DNA of 57,114 nucleotides from Bacteroidota bacterium (GTDB lineage: Bacteria > Bacteroidota > Bacteroidia > Chitinophagales > UBA8649), in the NCBI GenBank assembly GCA_002862745.1, contig PKDX01000067.1, positions 1-57,114 of the forward strand. Reading direction: 5' to 3'. Of this stretch, positions 36,338 through 45,834 are shown in pieces. Within the stretch, counting starts at the first letter, position 1; the number at the start of each line of letters is the position of its first letter. The notes beneath the pieces were generated by a model. It saw nothing but the letters and a program-made list of their open reading frames with translations, ran no database searches and was not told the DNA's origin. Made by a program: the position numbers and the translations under genes.

Positions 36338-38025
36338 AACATATAATTTCTACGCCCTACATTCCATCGTAATCCACCCATGAGGTAAAAGTCATTAAAG
36401 TCTTGATTTGTCAAGGTGCTTACCTGTCTTCTCCATCCGAGATCAACTTCTATGTAAAGGTTGTGCCATGGGTTGTAACGAATGACGCCTCGTGCATGAT
36501 GAATAGTATTTTGATCTCCTTGTCCTGTGCTGTTTTGATACACCTGCTCAACAGTATTAGCATTGGTTTCAGGAAAGAGTGAGCTACCCCAATGAGAATT
36601 GGCGGTGTCCAATCCCTGCTTGGCCCACATGTAATGTAATTCAAGGCCGATTTGTGGTGTTAGTCGATAGCGTCCTATACCAAGTAACTCATTGAAATTA
36701 GCGCCAAGTGGATGGGCAATACTTTGATTGTAATGGGTGTAGTTGGCCAAAGCACTTTGTCCGGGTGTACTATGTGTATATACATAGGGTCGGGCTAAGT
36801 TATGCTCAACTTGTAAATCCAAAAATGGAATACCAAAGGCGTCAATATATTTTGCACCTGTCTGAATGGCAAACTTGTTGGCCCACCAGCCGTTGCGTGC
36901 TCGGATCTCTGCAAAGTTGAACTCATCGAGCAGGAATTGACCGTAAACTTGAGCTGTTTCAAAGAAATTTACTTTATAGTCTAGTCCTATGAATGCATTA
37001 TCCGGAGAACCTAAGTCCTGTTCGATGGCCCGATAAAAGATAATAGGAGTAAGGTAGTGGAGTTCAAACTGATCGCTTCGAGTCATTACAATTCCCTCAA
37101 ACAATCCGATGTCAAGCCAGCTCGTAGCATGGAAATTCAGGTGATGAAAGGCACCATACTTTTTATCCAAAAGGCGATCAGCTCCTCGATTGTATTGATG
37201 GATAAATTCTGTAAAAAGATTGGTGTAGCTTACTTTCCAGAAGCGCGTTTGCATTTTAAAGAAGAGGTAAGCATTACTTTGGTCAGATAGGAACAAGGAC
37301 CGTATCCCATTGCCCCAAAAATGTTTGTCGTAGCCAAATTGAAAGTCAATATGGTCTAATGCATTTGCTGTAATGTACCCTCTGGGCGTGAAATAGTCGG
37401 TTCCTGTGGTGCGATATTCTTTGTAATAGCCTTCACCAACCATAAAATCTCGTTGCCCTTGATCTCTGAAGCGATTGATATAATCAAACATCAGTTGTTG
37501 ATTCTCTCCAACATATAGATAAGCACCAAGGCGTTTTTTAATATCAAAGCGCAGGGATGCTCCACGAGTATTTACTAACTTCATTTTTTGGTCACTTCCC
37601 ACTTCATAGCCTAGGCGGAAATCAAGTACAGGATTGGCTTGTACATAGAAATCCTCGCCCTCTGCACTCATTATAGCATTTTCATAGGTATAAAACACTT
37701 TAGCTAGAGGGCCATGGGTTATGCGGAGTGAATCCTGCCAGTCTGGGTTGTCTTTGATCAGGTAGTCTAGGTCAAAATCAAGGCGTAGGTCGTGATTGCG
37801 TAAGTTTTGTTCTTCGAGAACTGCGCTCAACGTGGCAATTGATCGTCGGGTGTAGGGCTTTTGGCTCGTGTGAAACTGATCAATCATTCGACCATACTTG
37901 ATATCCAGTCGATTGATGACGTCGTATGTCGACGTATTTAATGGAACATATTGTGACTGCCCAAAGAGGTCGCTAAGCATAATACTACAGAGACATACAA
38001 TAGCAATTTTGAGTTTAAAAGACAT
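36334..38025 (-). CDS. Wzi-like capsule-assembly outer-membrane protein
   Basis: A 563-residue protein with a signal peptide ending near LSDLFGQS (about residue 22). A soluble N-terminal segment (VPLNTSTYDVINRLDIKYG) leads into a long aromatic-rich beta-barrel pattern, with FDFQFGYDKHFWGNGIRSLFLSD-like turns and a C-terminal aromatic (NYMF). This fits the capsule assembly protein Wzi family of Bacteroidota. The assignment is by overall pattern, so another barrel family is possible. I chose ATG at 38025; the upstream frame would overlap the symporter gene and lacks a signal peptide start. It lies 12 bases after the symporter stop. Confidence 0.65.
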   Translation of the reverse strand: MSFKLKIAIVCLCSIMLSDLFGQSQYVPLNTSTYDVINRLDIKYGRMIDQFHTSQKPYTRRSIATLSAVLEEQNLRNHDLRLDFDLDYLIKDNPDWQDSLRITHGPLAKVFYTYENAIMSAEGEDFYVQANPVLDFRLGYEVGSDQKMKLVNTRGASLRFDIKKRLGAYLYVGENQQLMFDYINRFRDQGQRDFMVGEGYYKEYRTTGTDYFTPRGYITANALDHIDFQFGYDKHFWGNGIRSLFLSDQSNAYLFFKMQTRFWKVSYTNLFTEFIHQYNRGADRLLDKKYGAFHHLNFHATSWLDIGLFEGIVMTRSDQFELHYLTPIIFYRAIEQDLGSPDNAFIGLDYKVNFFETAQVYGQFLLDEFNFAEIRARNGWWANKFAIQTGAKYIDAFGIPFLDLQVEHNLARPYVYTHSTPGQSALANYTHYNQSIAHPLGANFNELLGIGRYRLTPQIGLELHYMWAKQGLDTANSHWGSSLFPETNANTVEQVYQNSTGQGDQNTIHHARGVIRYNPWHNLYIEVDLGWRRQVSTLTNQDFNDFYLMGGLRWNVGRRNYMF

Positions 38026-38036
38026 ATAAGTTCTTT

Positions 38037-39812
38037 CTACAAAGATTGGTTTTTCTTCTGTTTTTCTGGAGATTGAATAAGCGCATAGGTGCACAGTGTG
38101 CCAATGACTATGAAAAGGCCTCCTAAAAGCCAATGAAGCATGAGGCAATAGCCAATGCCAAAAAGGATACCAAAGGCAGCCCCAAGGGCTACCATAATCT
38201 CTTTGATGTATATACTGATGGAAGGTTGCTTCCTACGCGTTGAAGGCCAAAATCCAATCGGACTTGTTTTGGATTGAAAGGTTTTTATCGTTACAGGCGA
38301 AGGAGCAGGTGTTAAAAAGGTAACCGTTAAACACACTACAAGTGTAATGCCTGCAATGATAACGAGGTGATAATCAGAAGATAGATTGATAATTGGGTAG
38401 ATGTTTTGCTGTAAAGCGACTGTAGTGATAAATCCTGTCGATAGCGCTGAGATTTCTGTCCATGCATTGGCACGCCACCAAAGCCACCGCAGAAGTTGAG
38501 CAATCCCTAGACCAGAAGCGGCATTAATAAAAAACACCCAGGCTCCGCTAATCGATGTCATCTGCGAAGCAAATATCACGGCGATTAGAAAGATGAAGAC
38601 GACAGCAAGACGACTAGCATAGATGGCTTGTCTTGAGCTTGCATTGGGTCTTAAAAATCGGAGATATACGTCGTTGACGAGATAGCTAGCCCCCCAGTTG
38701 AGATGGGTATCTACTGTGGACATAAAGGCTGCAAGCAAACTAGTGAAGGTGAGCCCTAGAAGACCTACAGGAAGGACTTTTTTCATCATTAATGGATAGC
38801 CCATTTCAGGGTCGTCGAGCGTAGGAAAAACCAATACAGAGCACAGGGCAACAATGATCCAAGGCCAAGCCCTTAACGCGGCAAAACCTATAGCAAACCA
38901 AAGTCCGCCCTCTTTTGCTGCCTGATCATTTCGAGCCGTTTGAAAACGTTGGGCTATGTAGCCCGTCCCATCACTGTCGTAGCGGACCCACCATTGTATA
39001 AGTACATAGATTATAAAAAGACGAAACGGTAATAGCGTAGAATCCTTACTGGGTATAATATTGGTAAAGTCGTCATATGAATCACCTTTTAGTTGTGCGA
39101 GACCTTCATGCATGGCTCCAAGCCCACCGACATAGTCTACGGCAAAGTAAGCAAAGAGTATAGCTGTTCCCATAGCAAGGCCAAACTGAAAGAGATCGGT
39201 AAGTATAACCCCTCTAATTCCTCCCGCCGCTGAATAGATCATGACGATCAATAGGACAAGAATCACGGTAATCGTTGTATTTAAATCATTGATCAAGAGC
39301 CAAGAAGGCCAGCAACTAAAGAGTTCATAAAGCGGTGGACTCAGCGCAGACCACTGAATAAACGGATCAGCAATTTTAGTCATCGCAGTAATCACCCATC
39401 CCAGAATAAATCCATTGAGTAATACACCGAGAAATAGAGCTTTAAATGCCCTGAGCGCTGAGGCAGAAGCTCCATCATACCGGAGTTCGATAAATTCTAC
39501 ATCGGTTAACACCTGTGCTCGACGCCAACGTTTTGCCATAACAAGAGCCACAACGATATAACCGATGACCCAACTCCACCAAAACCAATTGGCCTGAACA
39601 CCTCCTTTCGCTGTAAGTCCTGTAACCGCTAAGGGCGTGTCGGCAGCAAAGGTGGTGGCAAGGATGGATAGGCCTACCCACCATCCAGGCAGGCTTCGGT
39701 CAGCTACAAAATAGGAGGTAATACTTTGACCTGCCTTTCCTTTCATGAAAAGGCCAATCGCAAACATTACAAGCAAGTAAACGCCCACAATAATGAAGTC
39801 CACATTATGCAT
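38037..39812 (-). CDS. Sodium:solute symporter (SSS family)
   Basis: A 591-residue inner-membrane transporter with about 13-15 predicted helices. It begins with VDFIIVGVYLLVMFAIGLF and the family pattern SITSYFVADRSLPGWWVGLSI, followed by TFAADTPLAVTGL. Family members couple sodium entry to uptake of sugars, amino acids or other solutes; the substrate is not evident. ATG at 39812 is chosen because 39830 would be a TTG start. It is divergent from pyrC and upstream of the Wzi-like gene. Confidence 0.92.
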   Translation of the reverse strand: MHNVDFIIVGVYLLVMFAIGLFMKGKAGQSITSYFVADRSLPGWWVGLSILATTFAADTPLAVTGLTAKGGVQANWFWWSWVIGYIVVALVMAKRWRRAQVLTDVEFIELRYDGASASALRAFKALFLGVLLNGFILGWVITAMTKIADPFIQWSALSPPLYELFSCWPSWLLINDLNTTITVILVLLIVMIYSAAGGIRGVILTDLFQFGLAMGTAILFAYFAVDYVGGLGAMHEGLAQLKGDSYDDFTNIIPSKDSTLLPFRLFIIYVLIQWWVRYDSDGTGYIAQRFQTARNDQAAKEGGLWFAIGFAALRAWPWIIVALCSVLVFPTLDDPEMGYPLMMKKVLPVGLLGLTFTSLLAAFMSTVDTHLNWGASYLVNDVYLRFLRPNASSRQAIYASRLAVVFIFLIAVIFASQMTSISGAWVFFINAASGLGIAQLLRWLWWRANAWTEISALSTGFITTVALQQNIYPIINLSSDYHLVIIAGITLVVCLTVTFLTPAPSPVTIKTFQSKTSPIGFWPSTRRKQPSISIYIKEIMVALGAAFGILFGIGYCLMLHWLLGGLFIVIGTLCTYALIQSPEKQKKNQSL

Positions 39813-39876
39813 AGAATGTAAAGTACACAATTGAAGGAATGTGTACCTTTCCTATCGATACAATGCATCGAAAACT

Positions 39877-41214
39877 ATGGCTCATAAACTGTTTAAAAAC
39901 GCACAAATTATTAATGAAGGCAAGCAATTTGAAGGTGATCTGCTGGTAAAAGATGGTCGCATCGAACGCATAGACTCAGCGATCAATACATCTCATGTTG
40001 TCGAAGAGATTAATGCAGAGGGTCTCTTGCTTATGCCTGGTGTTATTGATGATCAAGTGCATTTTAGAGAGCCAGGATATACGCACAAGGCATGTATAGC
40101 GAGTGAATCTCGTGCCGCCGTTGCCGGTGGGACAACTTCTTTTATGGAAATGCCCAATACTAATCCCACGACAACCACTCAAGAACGTCTTGAGGATAAG
40201 TATCAAGTGGCAAGTAACGTCACGCCAGCTAACTATTCCTTTTACATGGGAGGTGCCAATGATAACTATGATGAGGTGATGCGCACGGACTTACGACGAG
40301 TCTGTGGATTAAAGCTTTTTATGGGAAGTTCCACCGGGAATATGCTTGTCGATGATCCTGGAACACTTGAAAGCTATTTCAAGGCTTTCCCTGGGCTTAT
40401 TGCCACACACTGTGAAGATGAAGGTACGGTGCGCAAAAACAGGGAAGAAGCATTTTGTGATGGAAAGGCAGTGGATGTAGACCAGCACCCGATTATACGA
40501 AACCACGAGGCATGCTATTTATCCTCCTCGAAAGCAGCTAGTCTGGCCAAACAATATGGTACAAGATTGCATATACTGCATTTGACGACTGCAGATGAGC
40601 TCGATTTGTTTACCAATGCCATTCCTCGTACAGAAAAGCATTTAACGGCAGAGGTTTGCGTTCATCACCTAACATTTTGCGATGAGGACTATGCTCGTCT
40701 AGGGACGCAGATTCAATGTAATCCAGCGGTAAAGTCGAGTGCGGACCGCCGAGCATTGTGGCAGGCCCTTCATGATGGAAAACTCGATGTCATAGCTACA
40801 GATCATGCTCCGCATACTTGGGAGGAAAAGCAGCTTCCTTATGGGCAGGCGCCTAGTGGGCTGCCACTGATTCAGCATAGCTTATTACTCATGCTCGATC
40901 ATGTAAAGGAGGGTAAACTGAGTTTGGAAATGATGGTGGACAAAATGTGTCACGCACCAGCTGACCTTTATCACGTGGAGAACAGAGGATATTTACGTGA
41001 GGGGTATTATGCCGATCTTGTATTAGTGGACCCTAAGAGTAACTATCGCGTCGATAAGGCCAACATCCTTCACCAATGCAATTGGTCGCCCTTTGAACAA
41101 CACAGCTTTTCGAGCAGTGTTGTGGCCACTTATGTCAATGGACACTGTGTATATAGTGGGGGCGTGGTAGATGATAGCATCAAGGGAATGCGACTCACAT
41201 TCAACGATGGATAA
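39877..41214 (+). CDS. pyrC: Dihydroorotase
   Basis: A 445-residue class I dihydroorotase that cyclises carbamoyl-aspartate to dihydroorotate in pyrimidine synthesis. The first metal motif is DDQVHFREPGYTHK. The carboxylated-lysine region is GLKLFMGSSTG, further metal histidines lie in THCEDE and LHILHLTT, and ATDHAPH supplies the catalytic Asp. ATG at 39877 is chosen; the longer frame would need GTG and adds unrelated residues. It ends 16 bases from the convergent queG. Confidence 0.94.
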   Translation: MAHKLFKNAQIINEGKQFEGDLLVKDGRIERIDSAINTSHVVEEINAEGLLLMPGVIDDQVHFREPGYTHKACIASESRAAVAGGTTSFMEMPNTNPTTTTQERLEDKYQVASNVTPANYSFYMGGANDNYDEVMRTDLRRVCGLKLFMGSSTGNMLVDDPGTLESYFKAFPGLIATHCEDEGTVRKNREEAFCDGKAVDVDQHPIIRNHEACYLSSSKAASLAKQYGTRLHILHLTTADELDLFTNAIPRTEKHLTAEVCVHHLTFCDEDYARLGTQIQCNPAVKSSADRRALWQALHDGKLDVIATDHAPHTWEEKQLPYGQAPSGLPLIQHSLLLMLDHVKEGKLSLEMMVDKMCHAPADLYHVENRGYLREGYYADLVLVDPKSNYRVDKANILHQCNWSPFEQHSFSSSVVATYVNGHCVYSGGVVDDSIKGMRLTFNDG

Positions 41215-41230
41215 AGTTCACAGCATCATC

Positions 41231-42175
41231 TCAAATTGAAGGATGATCCGACGCATTACTTTTCCAATAGGATAGATTCTCTTTGATTTTATCATAGCCA
41301 CGTCGCTTAAGGGGAGAGTCGTGGAATACCTCATCGAAGATTTCTCGGGTAATTTCTTCCCATTCTTCAATCTTTCCCTGTTGAATTACAGTTTTTGCTT
41401 GAAATGCCTCTTCTTGATGCGGTTTACTGCGCGCATTAATCGGACATACTTCTTGGCATATATCGCATCCAAAAATCCAACCATCGAGGTGTTGCTGATA
41501 GGAGGCATCAATGCTCTCTTTTCGTTCTATAGTGAGGTAACTGATGCATTTCGAAGCATCAACTTCATAAGGTGCCACAATAGCCTGAGTGGGACAGGCA
41601 TCGATACATTTTGTGCAATTCCCGCAATAATTCTTTACCGGTCCATCGGGTCTAAGGGCTAAGTCACAAATGATTTCTGCCAAAAAAAAGTAAGATCCTT
41701 TCCCCTTGCTTAGTAACAAGGTGTTTTTCCCAATCCAACCCAAACCACTTCGTTTGGCCCATTCTCGCTCCATAACAGGTCCACTGTCTACAAACACTCG
41801 CGCATTAAAATCCCCATAGGATGTTCTCATTTCTTGGACGAGGGCTTTTAGTTTTTTTCGAATCACTTTGTGGTAATCCTTCCCATAGGCGTATCGCGCA
41901 ACCTTTACTCCGGATGGGTGTATTGGTTTTTCCGGGAGGTAATTCACCATTAAGGATATGACGGACTGGGCTCCTTCCACTAATTTCCGAGGATCAATAC
42001 GCAAGTCAAAGTGATTTTCCATATAGTGCATGCTGCCGTGTCTTTCTTGATTGAGCCAAGTTTCTAAACGTTTTGCCTCTTCTGTTAGCTCGGTTGCTTG
42101 CGCAATACCAACGGAGTCAAAGCCATGACGGATAGCCATTGATTTTATTTCTGTTGTCCGTTGGTGAATTGCCAT
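41231..42175 (-). CDS. queG: Epoxyqueuosine reductase
   Basis: A 314-residue enzyme that reduces epoxyqueuosine to queuosine at tRNA position 34, using a cobalamin cofactor and two [4Fe-4S] clusters. The cluster motifs are CGNCTKCIDACP and CDICQEVCP. The N-terminal region has HGFDSVGIA, and VDSGPVMEREWAKRSGLGWIGKN forms the active site. Its cobalamin need is notable because a BtuB-like receptor is encoded at 47772. The ATG at 42175 is close to the divergent kinase ATG at 42220, a 44-base gap. Confidence 0.95.
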   Translation of the reverse strand: MAIHQRTTEIKSMAIRHGFDSVGIAQATELTEEAKRLETWLNQERHGSMHYMENHFDLRIDPRKLVEGAQSVISLMVNYLPEKPIHPSGVKVARYAYGKDYHKVIRKKLKALVQEMRTSYGDFNARVFVDSGPVMEREWAKRSGLGWIGKNTLLLSKGKGSYFFLAEIICDLALRPDGPVKNYCGNCTKCIDACPTQAIVAPYEVDASKCISYLTIERKESIDASYQQHLDGWIFGCDICQEVCPINARSKPHQEEAFQAKTVIQQGKIEEWEEITREIFDEVFHDSPLKRRGYDKIKENLSYWKSNASDHPSI

Positions 42176-42219
42176 ACTGCAAGGTAGGGTATGCAGGGAT
42201 AAGATTGTATATTCAATTT

Positions 42220-45200
42220 ATGCGGAATTATTTTCCTTTCGCCATTATAATAGGTTTATATGCCGTCACTTTGGTGGTCATGGGATTTGTCCTTCAGCCT
42301 CAGCAGCTTAGTGTGATAAAGGATTCTATTGAGCAGGATGTCGCAGAATGGGATATCTTGATTGATTCTCTTTACCTGGATAGCAATGATCATCCGTCAT
42401 TTAACGAAGTCGATTGGGCTTATGCTGTGTTGGATAGTCAATCCATTCTTTACTCTTCAGCCGAGTTGAGTAATTCCGTGATAAACGATTCCTCTTTTGC
42501 AGTTAATCAATGGATGATTCGCAACTCTTCCTTTGGAATCTATCTCCAAAAGTATGTTCCCAAAGGTGATCGCTTTTTGTTTGTTGAAATTGATTTAAGC
42601 AATGAGTGGTCCAATATTTTAAGCTACCAAAAGGAGCACATCCCAATAAATAATAAGAGTCAGGGTATAAGTACTAAGGCTAACTTTCTATTATCAAGTC
42701 GTCAACCTGAAGGTGTCAAAAGTTTATCCTGTAAGATCGGAAGCAACGGAGAACCACTTGTTGTCTACATTTCACGACGCAATGGGCATTTTGCCTCTAA
42801 TTCATTGTTGGTGTGTCTAGGGTTGGCAGGTGGGCTTCTGTTATACCTGCTATTTATTCTGGGACTAAAGACTAGTCGTGAATACAAAAAGCCTTGGTTG
42901 TTTCTTTTCGTCCCAGCCTGCATGATGTTAGGCCATCTCATGGTATGGTTTCTCTTGTTTGGAGGAGTCTTTCCTTCTTCAACCTTATGGGACTTCTCGA
43001 TTTACAGGGGATTGCTGAATGTTCTGGTCTCCATCAGTTTGCTTTGGAGTCTTTTGATTCAAGCGTTTAGGGCTGGTGTGATCCAAGTTTTTCACAAGAC
43101 GAGCGATCGAAAGATTATACTATGGGAGGGCTTGCTGTTTGTCAGTTTTATCTTGCTCGTGATGCTTATGCGTTGCCTAATTTTTGGAGTTGGCGAACCC
43201 TTTGCATTCGACAATATAGCTCGTGTAAATCCTTCGTCTGTTGTGATAGGCATAACGAGCTTCTTTCTGGTGTATTCCATGTATAGTATCATTAAGCGAT
43301 TGGTTGTCCTGCGCGAACAAGCTCCATCGACATCTGCTTGGTATATACGCTACCTTCCTTACGCAGTCTTTCTAGGATTCCTGCTCTACAGGCATATGGA
43401 CTTTTGGCTCTTCCTGACTTCTGTAGTCTTTTTGACGCTGTCTTTGACGGAGTTTTCCTTACAACGAGGAAATGTTATGCTATCAACTTTGGTTGTCGTG
43501 GCTGGTTTTGTCTTGTTTACAGCAGTCTACGGTGACCTTGTTCAGAAAGAGAAATGGGTGCATTGGCTTGAAACCTCAGATAAGCCATCGTGGTCTGCGT
43601 ATAGCGAGGAAATTGAAGCTGATTTCTACATGTTGGACTCTTTGGTTCAACAAGATCCATATTTAGCAGGGCAACGGATGTTTATGTCGCAGTTATCAGA
43701 AGATCAGTTAGCTCAGCGATTTAAGCGGAAATATTTCAGAGGAATATGGTCAATCTATACTATTGAAGCCTTTTTATATAATCCCAATAAGACCAATGGT
43801 GATAATGAAGAAGGGAATACATTAGCCCAATGGCTTGATTCATTACAGGAGGAAACACCCAATACTGCTTATGATAACTTGATCCGGTTAAACGAAGAGG
43901 ATAGACCGTCTTATGCTATGATTTTTGAATTGGGTGAAACGTATGGTACAACAACCCTAATTTTGCGTTGCACGCCAACGTATTCGCCGAGTAGTCAACG
44001 TTATCTTGGCTTTGTCTATGATGCTCAATCCGAAGAGAAGGCTTTATCATCCATTTATAGTGTTGGATTCTACAGCAAGGGTTTGCTTCATCACAATCGC
44101 GGAAAACATAGTTTTCCTGTACATCTTGAACAAGCTAAGAGCATAGTAAGCAATCAACGGAATCTTTACACAAAGAACACCTATGCTGATGGTGAGGTTG
44201 TTATCCAGCATATCGATTCTCCATCTCTTTTAGATCTTGCATCCTATGCCTCCTATCTGTTTTTTCTGTTTTTTGTTTGCCTCGGACTTCTGGAGGGTCT
44301 GTATTGGGTTGGTTATCAGATCAATCGTTGGGTGAAGAACAATGAAAGGATTGATTATGCAAGTTATCGTCGACGAATCATTGGTTCAGTTCTGGGGCTC
44401 GTTGTTGTCTCTTTTGTATTGATTTCAGCTATTTCCGTAATAAACTTTTCTATACGCCAAGATGATTATCATAAAGATCGTTTGACACGTAAAACAAAAG
44501 CGATACAGTCCGCCGTGGAATTCAAGTTGAATAGTTTGTCTGATACGTATCAAGGGAATGATGATATTCAATTACTCAATGAAGGGGATTTGCAAGAGAT
44601 TGCGGCCATCCACGGGTTGGATATTGATGTCTACAGTCCGAAAGGACTGGTTTCAACTTCTTCTGAATATCAAGTGATTATTGACCGATTAGTAGATGTT
44701 GAACTGCCTCAAGATGTGATGACTTCGTTAAAAGATCAGGATAATGTCCTAGTGCTTGAGGATACTGTCTTAAGAAATCCAAGCCTCAGTAGCTATGCGG
44801 CTATAAGAGATCTTGATGGTGCTGTACTTGGCTATATTCACGTGCCCTATTTTGATAAAAGTGAATCCGATGTTAGTGAGCTTTCTGAATTCCTACTATC
44901 CCTTGTAAATATTTATGCTATTGTTTTGCTACTGGCGGCCTTTGTTACACATACCATTGCGAAACGGTTGACCCAACCTATTGAAGCGCTGGTTGAGCGG
45001 ATGCAATCAGTACAGTCTTTAGATAAAAATGAAGCACTCGCATGGGAAAGAAATGATGAATTTGGTCGATTAGTAAGCGCTTACAATGCGTTGTTGGTCC
45101 AAGTAGAGGAAAGCGCACGAAGATTAGCTCGGAATGAGCGGGAAAATACGTGGAGACAAATTGCAAAGCAAATTGCCCATGAAATCAAGAATCCTTTAAC

Positions 45201-45816
45201 CCCAATGAAATTAAATCTTCAACACTTGAGAACCATTCGAAAGGACAATGAGGCTGATTATCAAGAGCGCGTTAATCATCTGAGCAAAAGTTTGCTGAGC
45301 CAAATTGATAATCTCACATCTATAGTGGATGCTTTTTCCGCCTTTTCACAAATGCCTAAGGCTAATGCAGAGTCGTTCGATATGGGCCAGCTCGTAAAGG
45401 AGGTTGTAGCACTCTTCGGACACCATAAAGGAGTTCGATTGGAATGTAAGGATGGTGAAGGAATCACCTTAAGTGTTTTCGCCGACCGTAATCACTTTGT
45501 TTCCGTGCTCAATAACTTAATCAAAAATGCAATCCAAGCCTGTGAGCAAAAGAATAGTGAAGTTGATGTTCTTGTTCGGTTAAGTCGAGAGGATAAATTT
45601 GTTCGTGTGGATGTCATTGATCAAGGAATAGGAATTACCGAAGAGGATAAGGTCAATGTTTTTGTTCCCAACTTTACAACAAAAAGTACAGGCAGTGGTT
45701 TGGGGCTGGCTATTGCTAGGCAGATCATTGAGAATGTGGAGGGAAGCATTGGATTTGTCTCAAAAGAGGGAGAGGGTAGTACATTTTACTTTTTAGTCCC
45801 CTTGCAAGATGTGTAG
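42220..45816 (+). CDS. Giant NtrY-like membrane histidine kinase
   Basis: A 1198-residue kinase. The order is one helix (about 4-24), an extracytoplasmic region to ~195, a block of roughly eight helices (195-440), a second soluble region (450-675), two helices (680-745), another sensor region (745-890), a helix (892-910) and a HAMP-like linker with TQPIEALVERM. The phosphoacceptor is His987 in IAHEIKNPLTPMKLN, the NtrY-type H-box. The ATPase box GSGLGLAIA lies near 1160. No NtrX-type sigma-54 regulator is adjacent; the next genes are a separate kinase/OmpR-regulator pair. ATG at 42220 avoids overlap with queG. Confidence 0.88.
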   Translation: MRNYFPFAIIIGLYAVTLVVMGFVLQPQQLSVIKDSIEQDVAEWDILIDSLYLDSNDHPSFNEVDWAYAVLDSQSILYSSAELSNSVINDSSFAVNQWMIRNSSFGIYLQKYVPKGDRFLFVEIDLSNEWSNILSYQKEHIPINNKSQGISTKANFLLSSRQPEGVKSLSCKIGSNGEPLVVYISRRNGHFASNSLLVCLGLAGGLLLYLLFILGLKTSREYKKPWLFLFVPACMMLGHLMVWFLLFGGVFPSSTLWDFSIYRGLLNVLVSISLLWSLLIQAFRAGVIQVFHKTSDRKIILWEGLLFVSFILLVMLMRCLIFGVGEPFAFDNIARVNPSSVVIGITSFFLVYSMYSIIKRLVVLREQAPSTSAWYIRYLPYAVFLGFLLYRHMDFWLFLTSVVFLTLSLTEFSLQRGNVMLSTLVVVAGFVLFTAVYGDLVQKEKWVHWLETSDKPSWSAYSEEIEADFYMLDSLVQQDPYLAGQRMFMSQLSEDQLAQRFKRKYFRGIWSIYTIEAFLYNPNKTNGDNEEGNTLAQWLDSLQEETPNTAYDNLIRLNEEDRPSYAMIFELGETYGTTTLILRCTPTYSPSSQRYLGFVYDAQSEEKALSSIYSVGFYSKGLLHHNRGKHSFPVHLEQAKSIVSNQRNLYTKNTYADGEVVIQHIDSPSLLDLASYASYLFFLFFVCLGLLEGLYWVGYQINRWVKNNERIDYASYRRRIIGSVLGLVVVSFVLISAISVINFSIRQDDYHKDRLTRKTKAIQSAVEFKLNSLSDTYQGNDDIQLLNEGDLQEIAAIHGLDIDVYSPKGLVSTSSEYQVIIDRLVDVELPQDVMTSLKDQDNVLVLEDTVLRNPSLSSYAAIRDLDGAVLGYIHVPYFDKSESDVSELSEFLLSLVNIYAIVLLLAAFVTHTIAKRLTQPIEALVERMQSVQSLDKNEALAWERNDEFGRLVSAYNALLVQVEESARRLARNERENTWRQIAKQIAHEIKNPLTPMKLNLQHLRTIRKDNEADYQERVNHLSKSLLSQIDNLTSIVDAFSAFSQMPKANAESFDMGQLVKEVVALFGHHKGVRLECKDGEGITLSVFADRNHFVSVLNNLIKNAIQACEQKNSEVDVLVRLSREDKFVRVDVIDQGIGITEEDKVNVFVPNFTTKSTGSGLGLAIARQIIENVEGSIGFVSKEGEGSTFYFLVPLQDV

Positions 45817-45834
45817 TTTTGCTATCATTGAGTG

